NCBI RefSeq assembly: GCF_016718685.1
Contig: NZ_JADKCX010000002.1
Coordinates: 117,514 to 181,513, forward strand
Reading direction: 5' to 3'
From: Haliscomenobacter sp.
Lineage (GTDB): Bacteria; Bacteroidota; Bacteroidia; Chitinophagales; Saprospiraceae
Length of the DNA: 64,000 nucleotides
Shown: positions 26,451 to 35,256 of the stretch, one piece after another
How positions within the stretch are numbered: the first letter of the stretch is position 1
How the letters are laid out: every line of letters starts with the position of its first letter
Notes under the pieces: model-generated
Seen by the model: only the letters and a program-made list of their open reading frames with translations
The model's database searches: none
What the model was told of the DNA's origin: nothing
Translations under genes and position numbers: made by a program

Positions 26451-27371
26451 TTAAATGCTCGGTTCATTTTTTTGAAAAACGATATTGTCGGACTCAAGAT
26501 TGTTGTGCAGCAAATACCTGTTTACATCTGGCGTTGCCAGCAACTTTCCTTCGGGATCAATGATGAAGCTTGCATAGCCCAATGCACGGAGCAAGTTTGC
26601 CGCATCCTGATGGGCGGTATTGTGCCGCTCCACGTTGAGGTATTCCATTACAATGGGGCACTTGAAGTTGTTTTTGAGAAAATTTTTCATGCCCATCAAC
26701 ACCCGGTATTCCGCACCTTCTACGTCAATTTTGATCAGATTGGGCTGCAAATGATGCTGAATAATGAATTCATCCAAGGTAATCGTGGTAACATCTGCTT
26801 TGCTCGGTTTGTTTTTTATAAACCAATTTTCTTGCTCAAATTGCTTGATTTCCATAGTGTTGTATTCGGAATACAAAATGGGAAACTCATAAAAGGAAAG
26901 TACGCCATTTTCATCCGAAACGGCTTGATTCAAGCAACTTGCTTGTGGCAGTCCCTGCAAGTTTTTGCTAAGCAAAGCAAAAGTGTTTTTTGAAGCCTCA
27001 AAAGCAAGCACGTTACCTTTTGCCCCAACCAGGTGGGCTGCCAGGGTAGAGAAGTACCCCAAGTGGGCACCCACATCAATGAACTGCTCCCCCTCTTTCA
27101 AGGTATTGATCATGAACTTGGCCAGGCGAATTTCAGAAACATGCGATTTGCCGCCAGTTAAAAAAATATCCATCCCAGAGGGCAAAACCAGTTGCAGGTC
27201 CGCTCCAAAAAAAGTGCGGGTTTTGACCATGATCCCTTTTTTGGTGATGGGGTAAATGATTTTCATAAAAGCCATCCCCAAAAGATACTTCAGGGGCTGT
27301 GCACTTAATCGGGCAATTTTTGATCCCAAAGCCAATTGTTCAACCCTTTGCAGCCCTTCCTGTACATTCAT
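26451..27371 (-). CDS. FkbM-family methyltransferase
   Basis: SAM-dependent methyltransferase of 306 residues in the FkbM family, which O-methylates sugars or polyketides. Motif I is QFIDVGAHLGYFSTLAA and the acidic cofactor residue is in VLAFEASKNTF. The typical late motif LIKIDVEGAEYRVL is present. The first ~60 residues are basic and helix-rich. It starts 19 nt downstream of the cutC stop and could be co-transcribed. It is near, but not inside, the polysaccharide cluster at 29-33 kb, so a surface glycan is a plausible substrate. Confidence 0.88.
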   Translation of the reverse strand: MNVQEGLQRVEQLALGSKIARLSAQPLKYLLGMAFMKIIYPITKKGIMVKTRTFFGADLQLVLPSGMDIFLTGGKSHVSEIRLAKFMINTLKEGEQFIDVGAHLGYFSTLAAHLVGAKGNVLAFEASKNTFALLSKNLQGLPQASCLNQAVSDENGVLSFYEFPILYSEYNTMEIKQFEQENWFIKNKPSKADVTTITLDEFIIQHHLQPNLIKIDVEGAEYRVLMGMKNFLKNNFKCPIVMEYLNVERHNTAHQDAANLLRALGYASFIIDPEGKLLATPDVNRYLLHNNLESDNIVFQKNEPSI

Positions 27372-27390
27372 GTTTCTGCGTTGTGATTTT

Positions 27391-28014
27391 TTATACGATC
27401 AGACGCCCGTGATAAGCGGGTGCACCGATTTTTGAGGACAAGTCGGCCAAGTTATCTTTAGTGATCTTTCCGGCGGCCATCACTTTGATGCGCCCCTGGG
27501 CTTTTTTGACCATATTTTGCAGCACCTCCAGCCCTTCCCGCGCCGTAGGTTTTCCCCCTGACGTCAACACATAATCGATCAGATGATCGTGCGCCAGCAA
27601 TTGATCAAACGCAGCGGCAGTATCCGGGGTGTAATCAATGCACTTGTGGACCACGACCAACATTTCGGGTTTGGCTTTGGCGGCCAATTGCAGAATATGC
27701 TCCAAATCCAGTTGGCCATCAGCGCTTAGTGCCCCCAAAACCACGCCAGGTACGCCAACACTTTTACAATACTCAATGTCGCGCTCCATTTGGGCAAACT
27801 CCTCTGTCGTGTAGACAAAATCGCCACCCCTTGGCCGAATCATCACGTGAATCGGAATGTGTAATTGTGCCAAAGCTGCTTGAATGAACTCTTCGTCGGG
27901 CGTTAATCCATCCAGATCCAGCCGGCCACAGAGTTCAATGCGGGTAGCACCATGCGATTCGGCAACCAGCGCTGCTTCCAAAGTATCCACACAAACTTCA
28001 ATTTCTAATGCCAT
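27391..28014 (-). CDS. cutC: CutC-family protein
   Basis: 207-residue TIM-barrel protein of the CutC family, named for copper homeostasis although the biochemical role is disputed. The start MALEIEVCVDTLEAAL at 28014 matches the family; an in-frame ATG 54 nt upstream adds non-homologous residues. Motifs are GATRIELCGRLDLDGLTP, HVMIRPRGGDFVY, VVLGALSADGQLD and VLTSGGKPTAREG with MAAGKI near the end. Cytosolic. Confidence 0.92.
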   Translation of the reverse strand: MALEIEVCVDTLEAALVAESHGATRIELCGRLDLDGLTPDEEFIQAALAQLHIPIHVMIRPRGGDFVYTTEEFAQMERDIEYCKSVGVPGVVLGALSADGQLDLEHILQLAAKAKPEMLVVVHKCIDYTPDTAAAFDQLLAHDHLIDYVLTSGGKPTAREGLEVLQNMVKKAQGRIKVMAAGKITKDNLADLSSKIGAPAYHGRLIV

Positions 28015-28141
28015 CACGTTGTACTTTTCTTGATGCTGTAAACTTAAAGATAAAGCAAGTCTATTCATTCATTTAGTCTATCGAAAAAGCCAGGCTTGCC
28101 CAAAAAAGTACACTTACCTTGAGAGACTTAATTTTGAAGCC

Positions 28142-29407
28142 ATGTTCAAACAATTGCGTTTTGCCTTTGCCCAAGCCCTCGAAAATATTCGGGCCAATTT
28201 TTTCCACACCTTCCTGTCCATACTGGGCATTGTGATTGGTGTAGCGGCGCTGGTCGCCATCTTGTCGCTCATTGATGGCATGGAGAAATACGCCAAAGAG
28301 CAAATCAGCAGTACCACGGATTTGAAAAACATCATGATCCGCACCGAAACCCACCAAACCATCAACAATGTACGGATCAAAAAAGACAGCTTTGCCTATC
28401 TCAATTACGCTGCTTTTTCTGCACTGCGCGAAAACATGGCGGAAAAGGCCACGGGGTTTCTGTTTACGCAACAAAACAGTGGACTAAGCCTCCAGGATAA
28501 ACCCGAGCCTTTGGCGGCAGTGGTTACTGGCATCGCTCCCAACCTGCCAGAAACGGAAGAATTGGCCATTGGCCGCAAATTTGTCGAAGCCGATTTTAAT
28601 GAAAAAAACAAAGTCGCCGTCGTCAATCATCTGCTTGCCAGGCAGATTGGCGCACATTCAGACCCTAACAAACTTATTGGAAAAAGCATCAAATTTCAAG
28701 GCCAGGATTTCAACATCATTGGGGTACTCAAAGCAGGAAAAGCACAGACACCTACCCTTTTTATTCCCCTCATTTTTATCCCGGAAACGGCACTCTCCCA
28801 ATCTCCACCCACCTGCTTCCTGGAAGCCAAAGCAGTAGAAAATGTCGCCAAAATCAAAACCGAAACCGAAGCCTGGCTAAAACAACATTACCCCACAGGC
28901 AAGGCTGATTTTGAGGTCATCACCAATGAATTTCGTGTGGATCAGGTTTCCAAAGGGTTTTTGCTGTTCCGCATTGTCATGGGCCTCATCGTAGGTATAT
29001 CGGTACTGGTAGGGGGCATTGGCGTGATGAACGTGTTGCTGATTTCGGTCACGGAGCGCACTTCCGAAATTGGCATCCGCAAAGCCTTGGGGGCGAACAA
29101 AAACGACATCATGCGCCTGTTTCTTTCCGAATCCATCACAGTATCGCTGTTTGGTAGCCTCTTGGGCTTGACTTTTGGCGTTTTGGGAACGATGGTGTTT
29201 ATCCCGATCATTAAGGCCATTACCAAAGTTCCATTTCAGGCTGCATATACCTGGAATACCTTACTGGTCATTATGATCATTGCCATTTTGGTGGGTGTCA
29301 TTTTTGGCACTTACCCAGCCATGAAAGCTGCAAGGCTGGATCCAGTAGATGCCATCCGGCGGAATAGTAGACTCTGTTTGCGTTGCTGTTTTCGAGGTCC
29401 TGATTGA
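28142..29407 (+). CDS. MacB/FtsX-type ABC transporter permease (C-terminal frame suspect)
   Basis: Permease with an N-terminal helix (FHTFLSILGIVIGVAALVAIL), a periplasmic MacB_PCD domain (about 45-260) and three C-terminal FtsX-type helices (MGLIVGISVLVGGIGVMNVLL; TERTSEIGIRKALGA). Usually works with an ATPase that exports lipoproteins, peptides or antibiotics; no ATPase gene adjoins. The last residues after DPVDAIRR look wrong for the family; one extra G at 29361-29362 would end the protein as DAIRRE with TAG at 29365-29367. As read, the gene overlaps the convergent polysaccharide polymerase by 110 nt. Confidence 0.88.
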   Translation: MFKQLRFAFAQALENIRANFFHTFLSILGIVIGVAALVAILSLIDGMEKYAKEQISSTTDLKNIMIRTETHQTINNVRIKKDSFAYLNYAAFSALRENMAEKATGFLFTQQNSGLSLQDKPEPLAAVVTGIAPNLPETEELAIGRKFVEADFNEKNKVAVVNHLLARQIGAHSDPNKLIGKSIKFQGQDFNIIGVLKAGKAQTPTLFIPLIFIPETALSQSPPTCFLEAKAVENVAKIKTETEAWLKQHYPTGKADFEVITNEFRVDQVSKGFLLFRIVMGLIVGISVLVGGIGVMNVLLISVTERTSEIGIRKALGANKNDIMRLFLSESITVSLFGSLLGLTFGVLGTMVFIPIIKAITKVPFQAAYTWNTLLVIMIIAILVGVIFGTYPAMKAARLDPVDAIRRNSRLCLRCCFRGPD

Positions 29408-30818
29408 CCAGTACGGCCATACAAACGAAGAAAAATGAACCCATTTTATCGGTTTCCACCATATCGTTGATCAACAAAAAAGCGTCCATTACCACTGTAC
29501 ACAAAGTAACGGCCATGATGATGCGCTGTCTAGTTGGGTTGGTACAACGGTGGTAGATTTTTTCTGCCTGGATCAACACCAAAAAGCTCAGGGCAATGAA
29601 CAAAATCAGCCCAATATACCCTTGCTCCACCAAGGTCATCAGGTAATAACAATGCACCCCAGAGCCTTCAGGATTGTCGCTTACGTAGGTTTGAAAACTG
29701 GTGACCGTATAGGATTCGTAAAAATTGACAAAATTACCTGGCCCAAAACCCATCCAGGGCCGATCCAAACTCATTTGAAAAGCAGCCACCCAGCGGTACA
29801 CCCGCTCCATGGTGGAAATGTCTTCCATCTTGTAGGTAGCCTCCATGAGGTTGCCAAAACTCTCGTGACTGATGGTTTTGTTGAAATCCGGCGCAAAATC
29901 GAGGTAATTGTTGTCGTAACTCAAGTACAAAAATCCATGCCAACAAAGCCACTCCAGCCACCCAACACTGGGCGCATCAAACGCCATCGGATGACCAAAT
30001 AAGCCCCCGCTGCCATGACCACTGCAATGTAAGCCGCCCGCGTATAGGTAAAATAAATGGCCAGCAACAAAAATCCGATGGTGCCCGCCCAGGCGTACCA
30101 ACGCAGGGAAAAACGAGGATACGAAACTGGGGCAAACCACAAGAGTGGAAAAAACAAAGACAGCAAGCCTGCATAATTAACGTGGTTGCGGTAAAAAGGG
30201 CGCAGTACGAAATTGATCTCGGCAAAAGAAAAACCCGTCAAAGCATGCCGCGATACAATTACTACCACGGTAAAGATCAAGGGCCAAAATACCCACCAAA
30301 ACAAGCGCTGGTAATGTTCTTTGCGGTCGATGAAATAACCAGTCAGGCAATAAAAAACCACGATGTACCAGCTTTTGGCCAGGTATTTAACCGAAACAAA
30401 CAGCAACTGGGACTGTAGGTGCAAAGGAAAATCCAGGCAAAATGCAGCAACAGCATTAACGAGATAGGATGCAGCAAAATTTGCTACTGATGCGGTGAAC
30501 CCGCGACAACACAGAAGGAATGCTCACCAAAAACAAACCAATGATCAAAGCTTCATCCGGTAAATCGGTGCCAAAACCATTGGGTAAAACCACCTCGGTG
30601 GACAGCGGAATACAGGCCATCAGCAAAAAATAGATGGTGCGGATGTCCATCATCGTCCAATAAATGGCCAATACCAGCAGCGGTAAACCCGCCAAATAAA
30701 TAAAATTGAGCGCCACCCCTGCCCAAATGGACAAGAGGGTGATCAACGCCAGCCCCCAAAACAGTACTTGCAGTTCCGACGTTTTCCGCAATTGTTGCAT
30801 CAGTTGATTAGCGCGCAT
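29298..30818 (-). CDS. O-antigen polymerase/ligase-like (Wzy/WaaL) membrane protein, multiple frame interruptions
   Basis: Membrane protein of about 505 residues once frames are joined. It begins as MRANQLMQQLRKTSELQVLF at 30818 and shows many helices. The Wzy_C-type region is GFGPGNFVNFYESYT, followed by GVHCYYLMTLVEQGYIGLILF, with the periplasmic loop containing the key polar residues. Frames break near 30475 (ISSKFC, then HPISLMLLLHFAWIFLCT in another frame), near 30430, and near 29935 (VGM/FLYLSYD). It starts 11 nt inside the Wzz-like gene and is the third gene of a Wzx-Wzz-Wzy order. It would polymerise or ligate a surface polysaccharide. Confidence 0.78.
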
Positions 30819-31904
30819 CGATGGCTTCTCCCCATTTGTTTTCACGATAGGCATCAAACAACAAGACCCCGAATGCGCCAATGACAAATGCAATCGCCCG
30901 GCGGCAAGAACCAAAATCGAACGCCGGGGCCGAGATTTGAGCACGGGGACTTCGGCTTCTTCCATCACCAATACGTGGGCACGTCGGCTTCCAGTGCAGT
31001 GCGCAGCATTTTGGCTTTTTCCACCGCATCGCCCAATTGGCCATTGGAGGTGTAATAACGGGTTTCCATGAGCATCAGTTCGGCTTCACCACCCGCCAGG
31101 TTGTCCAGCTCTTCTTGCAAACTATCCACTTGCCTGGTATCCTTTCATGGTTGCTTCGGTAAAAGCGACGGAGTCACGGGGTATTCGGGGATTATTTTTC
31201 ATGGATTCCCATCTTCCTTTGAAGCGGGAGTAACTACCTTTGGCAATGATGTACCGCTCCGAAAGATCGGTAGATACTTGCCGTGTATTGTAAATCTTGT
31301 ACTTCGCTCTAAGTTTGGTCAGGCTATCCGCCAGCTCTTGCAAAATCCGTTCTTTAACAATCAATCCTGATTCATAAGAGGCCAGGTTTTTGCGCTGATT
31401 GCCCTTGATGACTTCTTGCGACAAGTAGTTGATCCGTTCCCGTGCGGCATTGGCAATCCGAGCCGCCAATTGAGGGTCAACATCCTCAAAAGTCAATTGG
31501 ATGGCATCGCGTTTGGTTTTGATGATTTCCATCCGCGAAAAAAGTTTTTCCCGTGCCCACACGTACGACTTGGGCTGATTTGGCGCAATCCGATAATGTT
31601 CGAACAGCTTGAAGGTATCGATTAAATAATCCCCCAATTCTTTTGACTCAGCAATGGTCAAAATGCGGTCGATGTCGTTGCCTGAACCATAGGGTTGCCC
31701 CCCGATGGATTTACCATACAAGATATCAGGGCGTGCCAAATCTGGACTGGCTGCCAAAAAAACTGTAGTTGCTTTGAAAAAATTGGGCATCAACAAGGAA
31801 ATACCCGCAGTGCCTATTGCTGCCAGAAAGGACAGCCCCAGAATTTGTTTGCGCCATCGGTACAGGGTGCGTACCACGCCCAAAAGATTGTCTTTATTTT
31901 CCAT
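30808..31904 (-). CDS. Wzz-family polysaccharide chain-length regulator, multiple frame interruptions
   Basis: Inner-membrane chain-length determinant of about 365 residues after joining. N-terminal helix ILGLSFLAAIGTAGISLLM, a Wzz domain with helix-rich periplasmic part (about 60-280), and a C-terminal helix AIAFVIGAFGVLLFDAYREN. The frame from 31904 ends at 31122 (MKGYQASG); it continues as VDSLQEELDNLAGGEAE, again shifts near 30970 (PTY, then VMEEAEVPVLKSRPRR), and near 30900 (LAAG, then AIAFVIG). No C-terminal kinase domain. Sits between the flippase and the polymerase. Confidence 0.8.
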
Positions 31905-31911
31905 TTAAAAG

Positions 31912-33365
31912 CTAAAACTTAAAACGTTTTAAGGTAAACCAATTCCTCGAATGCTGATCAAGCGTACCAACAAAAGCAGTGATTCCACAACCCGCCAAGG
32001 CGACCAAAAAAGCCCATAGATTGAGGGTCGGCAAAAGGTAAACCCAACTCAAGCTGGCCACACCCACGGACAAAATGGCCATTGCAACAAATTTAATGGC
32101 TTGTACCCAGGTAATGCCAACGCCCATCAGTTTGTTGCACAAGTACAACTGAGCTGCAAAAATCAGGATTTGGGTAATGCAATTCGCTTCCGCTGCGCCC
32201 AATGCCTTGTGTAAGGGAATTAGCCAGAGGTTGAGTCCCAGATTGAGCAGTACACCCCAGACGTAGACCCGGTTCAACTCCCGAAGGCTGCCTTGCGCCA
32301 CCAACAAAGTGCTGAAAATATAGACCCCACTCACGGGAATGAAACTGACGATCACCCAGCCGAGGATATTAGCCGAATAAATGCTGCCAGTGGTGTACAA
32401 ACTGGTCATGATGTTTTCCCGGAAAATGATGGTACACACCACCAGGGAAATGGCCCCACTCCAGATGATTTGTAAACCCAAATGCGCGAGAGGCTTTACA
32501 TCTCCCCCTACTTTGAGCAAGCGCGCATACATGGGCATCAACAGACTCGCAAACAGATAACCAATCACATTGCTGGCCTCCAAAAGCGAAAGGCCGAGGC
32601 ATAAATGTTCGTTTGTTCCCGGCCATCCACCAACATGCGCTCCATCAAAGGGGCATCTATACGGGTGTACATGCTCATCAAAATGAAGGTTAGGGTAAAA
32701 GGCAATCCGGCTTTAACAATCGCCAGGATGCGCAACCAGTTGAAACGAAATACGATTGGCCCCGCGTGGTAACGCACAATGGCAAAAGAAACAATTGCAC
32801 CCACCGTATACCCGAGCAACTGCACATTGACAAACCATTGAATGTCAAAATTCCGCCCCTCGTAATACCCGATCCACAAGGGAATTCCCAAAAACAAAAT
32901 CACCACCAGTCGGTCAATCACCGATACTATACTATCAATCCAGTACAAACCCAATCCCGCAATGTTGGAACGCAAATACATCACCATCGAATTGAGCACC
33001 TGGCACAAGGTCATACCCAACAAAATGCCCGGATATTCCCAGAGGTAACCCGTAAACAAGCCCACCAGCAACAAGACCAGCGCATACACCAAAGACAGAA
33101 CACCCTTGGTGAGCAAAAACGCGCTAAAGTATTTGGGCAACAAGTGTGGATGCTGCGCAATGTAGCGGGTATTGTAATTCTGGATGCCAAAATCAGTAAT
33201 GATGTTGAGGATCAACGTCAGATTGAGGATGCTGAAATAAATTCCGTACAGGTTTTCGGTCACCACGTTTTGCACGACCCGCTCTACCCCAAACAAGTAA
33301 GTGGGTTTGATCACCAGATTGATGAACAAAAGGAAAAGTAGGTTGGCGAGGAATTCGCGTTTCAT
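31912..33365 (-). CDS. Polysaccharide flippase (Wzx/MVF superfamily), frame interrupted near 32580
   Basis: Multi-helix flippase of about 483 residues moving undecaprenyl-linked repeat units across the inner membrane. The start MKREFLANLLFLLFINLVIKP is typical. The frame from 33365 ends in FRFWRPAM at 32565; the next frame takes over as LEASNVIGYLFASLLMPMYARLL after a one-base shift near 32580. Twelve to fourteen helices are expected; helices continue to the stop. The next gene begins 8 nt downstream. First gene of the cluster, with the palindromic element 33445-33626 upstream. Confidence 0.85.
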
Positions 33366-33444
33366 GCAGGAAGTGCGGGTGCTTTGATTTGCGGGGCGAA
33401 GTTAGGTGAAAGCGGGGAGAAAAACTTATTTTCTTATTTTGTAC

Positions 33445-33626
33445 AAGTTTAGCACCTCGCCTTCGGCGATGCGCGGTAATAATTTTCAGCCACAAATGAC
33501 ACAAATTTTCACAAATTAAGGCACAAACTTGCGTTGTGCTGACAGGTTGTCCCAATTTGTGAAAATTTGTGTCATTTGTGGCTGAATCTTTAAAAAACAC
33601 TCCACCGCAGGTGGGGTGCTAAACTT
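33445..33626. repeat. Nested palindromic element with side hairpins (MITE-like or structured RNA)
   Basis: Outer terminal inverted repeats AAGTTTAGCACC (33445-33456) and its exact complement (33615-33626) enclose a perfect 31-bp inverted repeat (33487-33517 with 33554-33584; 36-nt loop). Between the arms are two small hairpins: 33457-33469 (5-bp stem, 3-nt loop) and 33602-33614 (5-bp stem, 3-nt loop). The big arms contain CACAAAT three times. No coding sequence. It fills the gap between the flippase start and the stop of the 33657 gene. Confidence 0.75.
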
Positions 33627-33656
33627 TTACCTTATTTTTATTATCTCAAGCATAGG

Positions 33657-34340
33657 CTAATCGTTTTCAGGAGTCTTTTCCACTCTCCCTCTCCGCACCG
33701 CCCGCAAAAATCCCCGTACCTCCCGCTCCGCCAAATACCGATGGTACACGTCTCCAAAAATGAGCAACAAAATCCCCAGCACAAAAATCGAATTGCGTGA
33801 AGTTTCTACCGTTTTGGCGTGCATTTCGTAAAAAGGCCGAACGAGCAGCACTTCAACGGCAATCACGAGCGCCGTTAGGAGAAACAAAAACACCGCCGCC
33901 GCGTGGGCATTGCTGCGAATTTGGGGGTAATGGGTGCGCAGGCATTTTTTCATAAACAAAATAGCGCCCTGGTCTTCAGCGTCCATGCGCAGGAGTTCAC
34001 CCAGCACGTGTTCGGCTTTTTGAAACTGCCGGGTATGGTAAAGCGAGGCCGCTTTGCGGAACAGCATTCTGCGGAAAAGATCTTCCCCCTTGTATTCCGA
34101 AATGTTGTTGAGAATCGAAGTTTCAATGACCACGTCTACCATGGTCAAGTGTTCCTTGTACGCGCCCACCTCAAAAAGCGCGGTGACATAGGCTACCAAT
34201 ACATCAAAGTATTCATCAAAATCCAGTTCCTGAATCGCTGCTTCATTTTCTTCAAAAAAACGGATGACCTCCTGGAAGGCATTTTCTTCCAGGGTGAGAA
34301 AGGAACGGTAGATTTTGGAATAATACCTTGGCTTAAACAT
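33657..34340 (-). CDS. Membrane protein with helical-repeat N-terminus, unknown function
   Basis: 227 residues. The N-terminal ~145 residues are helical with TPR-like spacing (FQEVIRFFEENEAAIQEL, YFDVLVAYVTALFEVGAYKE, LYHTRQFQKAEHVLGELLRMD). Then comes one membrane helix near 150-165 (AVFLFLLTALVIAVEVLLV) and another near 187-200 (FVLGILLLIFGDVYHR), and a very basic tail (LRAVRRGRVEK). No family recognised. Its ATG lies 6 nt from the stop of the cyclase gene, so the two are co-transcribed. Confidence 0.75.
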   Translation of the reverse strand: MFKPRYYSKIYRSFLTLEENAFQEVIRFFEENEAAIQELDFDEYFDVLVAYVTALFEVGAYKEHLTMVDVVIETSILNNISEYKGEDLFRRMLFRKAASLYHTRQFQKAEHVLGELLRMDAEDQGAILFMKKCLRTHYPQIRSNAHAAAVFLFLLTALVIAVEVLLVRPFYEMHAKTVETSRNSIFVLGILLLIFGDVYHRYLAEREVRGFLRAVRRGRVEKTPEND

Positions 34341-34346
34341 CGATTC

Positions 34347-35102
34347 TCATTTTATTGCATACAGTACAGGTTTGCTGGGGCTGACGTCTAGTTCCAATGA
34401 GGCAATTTGTAAGTTGAGTAGATAATCTCCATCCAAAATCCGGTCAGGCACATAAATCAACTCGGTTATCGTACAATTGTTGCGTGCATTTTCCGGGTAT
34501 TGCCAGAATGCCTTATGCCCCAATAAGGCACCACCATCTTCTTCCCGATCTACCGAGGGGAGGTCGAGTAACAAATGCTTTACCCCACATTCCACCAAAA
34601 ACTCCAACGCGTCATGGTGAATATATGGCGGATTGGCTCCAGAATAGTTGGTGTGCAGCTTCCAATCGTCATTGGGCAAAGTGCGCAACACCAGAGCTTC
34701 CGGTTTATGCACAACAAAGCAAGGTTCAAGTTGTTGACGCAAAACTACCCGATCGCCATTTTCCATGCGTTGGGGCCAGATGCTGATCAATTTCGCAAAA
34801 AAATGAAAGTGACGCAAGCATTGATTGATGGTATATTTTTCTTTGGCAATATGGCCCACACATTCGGTGTGAGTGCCATTGCCGTGGGGATTGATTTTGA
34901 TGTTGAAAAAATTGACCGCACCGCCTTTGGACGTATCGCCAATGAAGCCAAATTCAGGAGCCTCTACTGGCCAAAATTCCGGAGGCGGGGCGTGAAAACA
35001 ATTGGCATTTTGCGTGCCTGCACGAAGCGGCATGCTGATGTCGATGGGTGCGCCCAAATCGATTTGTCGGGCTTGCCCCGAAAATTGTACTGTTGCTTCC
35101 AT
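34347..35102 (-). CDS. Cyclase / kynurenine-formamidase-like metal hydrolase
   Basis: 251 residues from the ATG at 35102; a longer start at 35141 is less likely. The metal-binding motif HxGTHxD-like reads HGNGTHTEC in NIKINPHGNGTHTECVGHI, with a further His downstream, matching the putative cyclase (KynB-like) family that hydrolyses N-formyl compounds or opens cyclic imides. The usual final Asp of the motif is Glu here. C-terminal segment HLLLDLPSVDREEDGGALLGHKAFW closes the active site. Upstream partner of the 33657 gene. Substrate unknown. Confidence 0.85.
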   Translation of the reverse strand: MEATVQFSGQARQIDLGAPIDISMPLRAGTQNANCFHAPPPEFWPVEAPEFGFIGDTSKGGAVNFFNIKINPHGNGTHTECVGHIAKEKYTINQCLRHFHFFAKLISIWPQRMENGDRVVLRQQLEPCFVVHKPEALVLRTLPNDDWKLHTNYSGANPPYIHHDALEFLVECGVKHLLLDLPSVDREEDGGALLGHKAFWQYPENARNNCTITELIYVPDRILDGDYLLNLQIASLELDVSPSKPVLYAIK

Positions 35103-35256
35103 AGTGATCGTGCCTAAACCTCGAACAGACAAACCGTTCACAAGTTTTTTACAACGTTAAAAAAAATTTAATTATCAAAAGCTTGATATTGATTAACTTT
35201 TCGCCGTCGTTGAGAGCTTGAATTATTCGCGTATATTCAGAACAAACCCATTGGTC

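Noticed and set aside
29550..30002. A 150-codon plus-strand ORF inside the wzy-like region
   Set aside because: The minus strand holds the Wzy_C-type motif in the same place; the plus frame is His/Gln-rich noise.
32766..33341. A 191-codon His/Gln-rich plus-strand ORF opposite the flippase
   Set aside because: Typical shadow of a hydrophobic gene on the other strand.
34575..35117. A 180-codon plus-strand ORF opposite the cyclase gene
   Set aside because: The minus strand carries the metal-binding HGNGTH motif and normal length; the plus frame has no family features.
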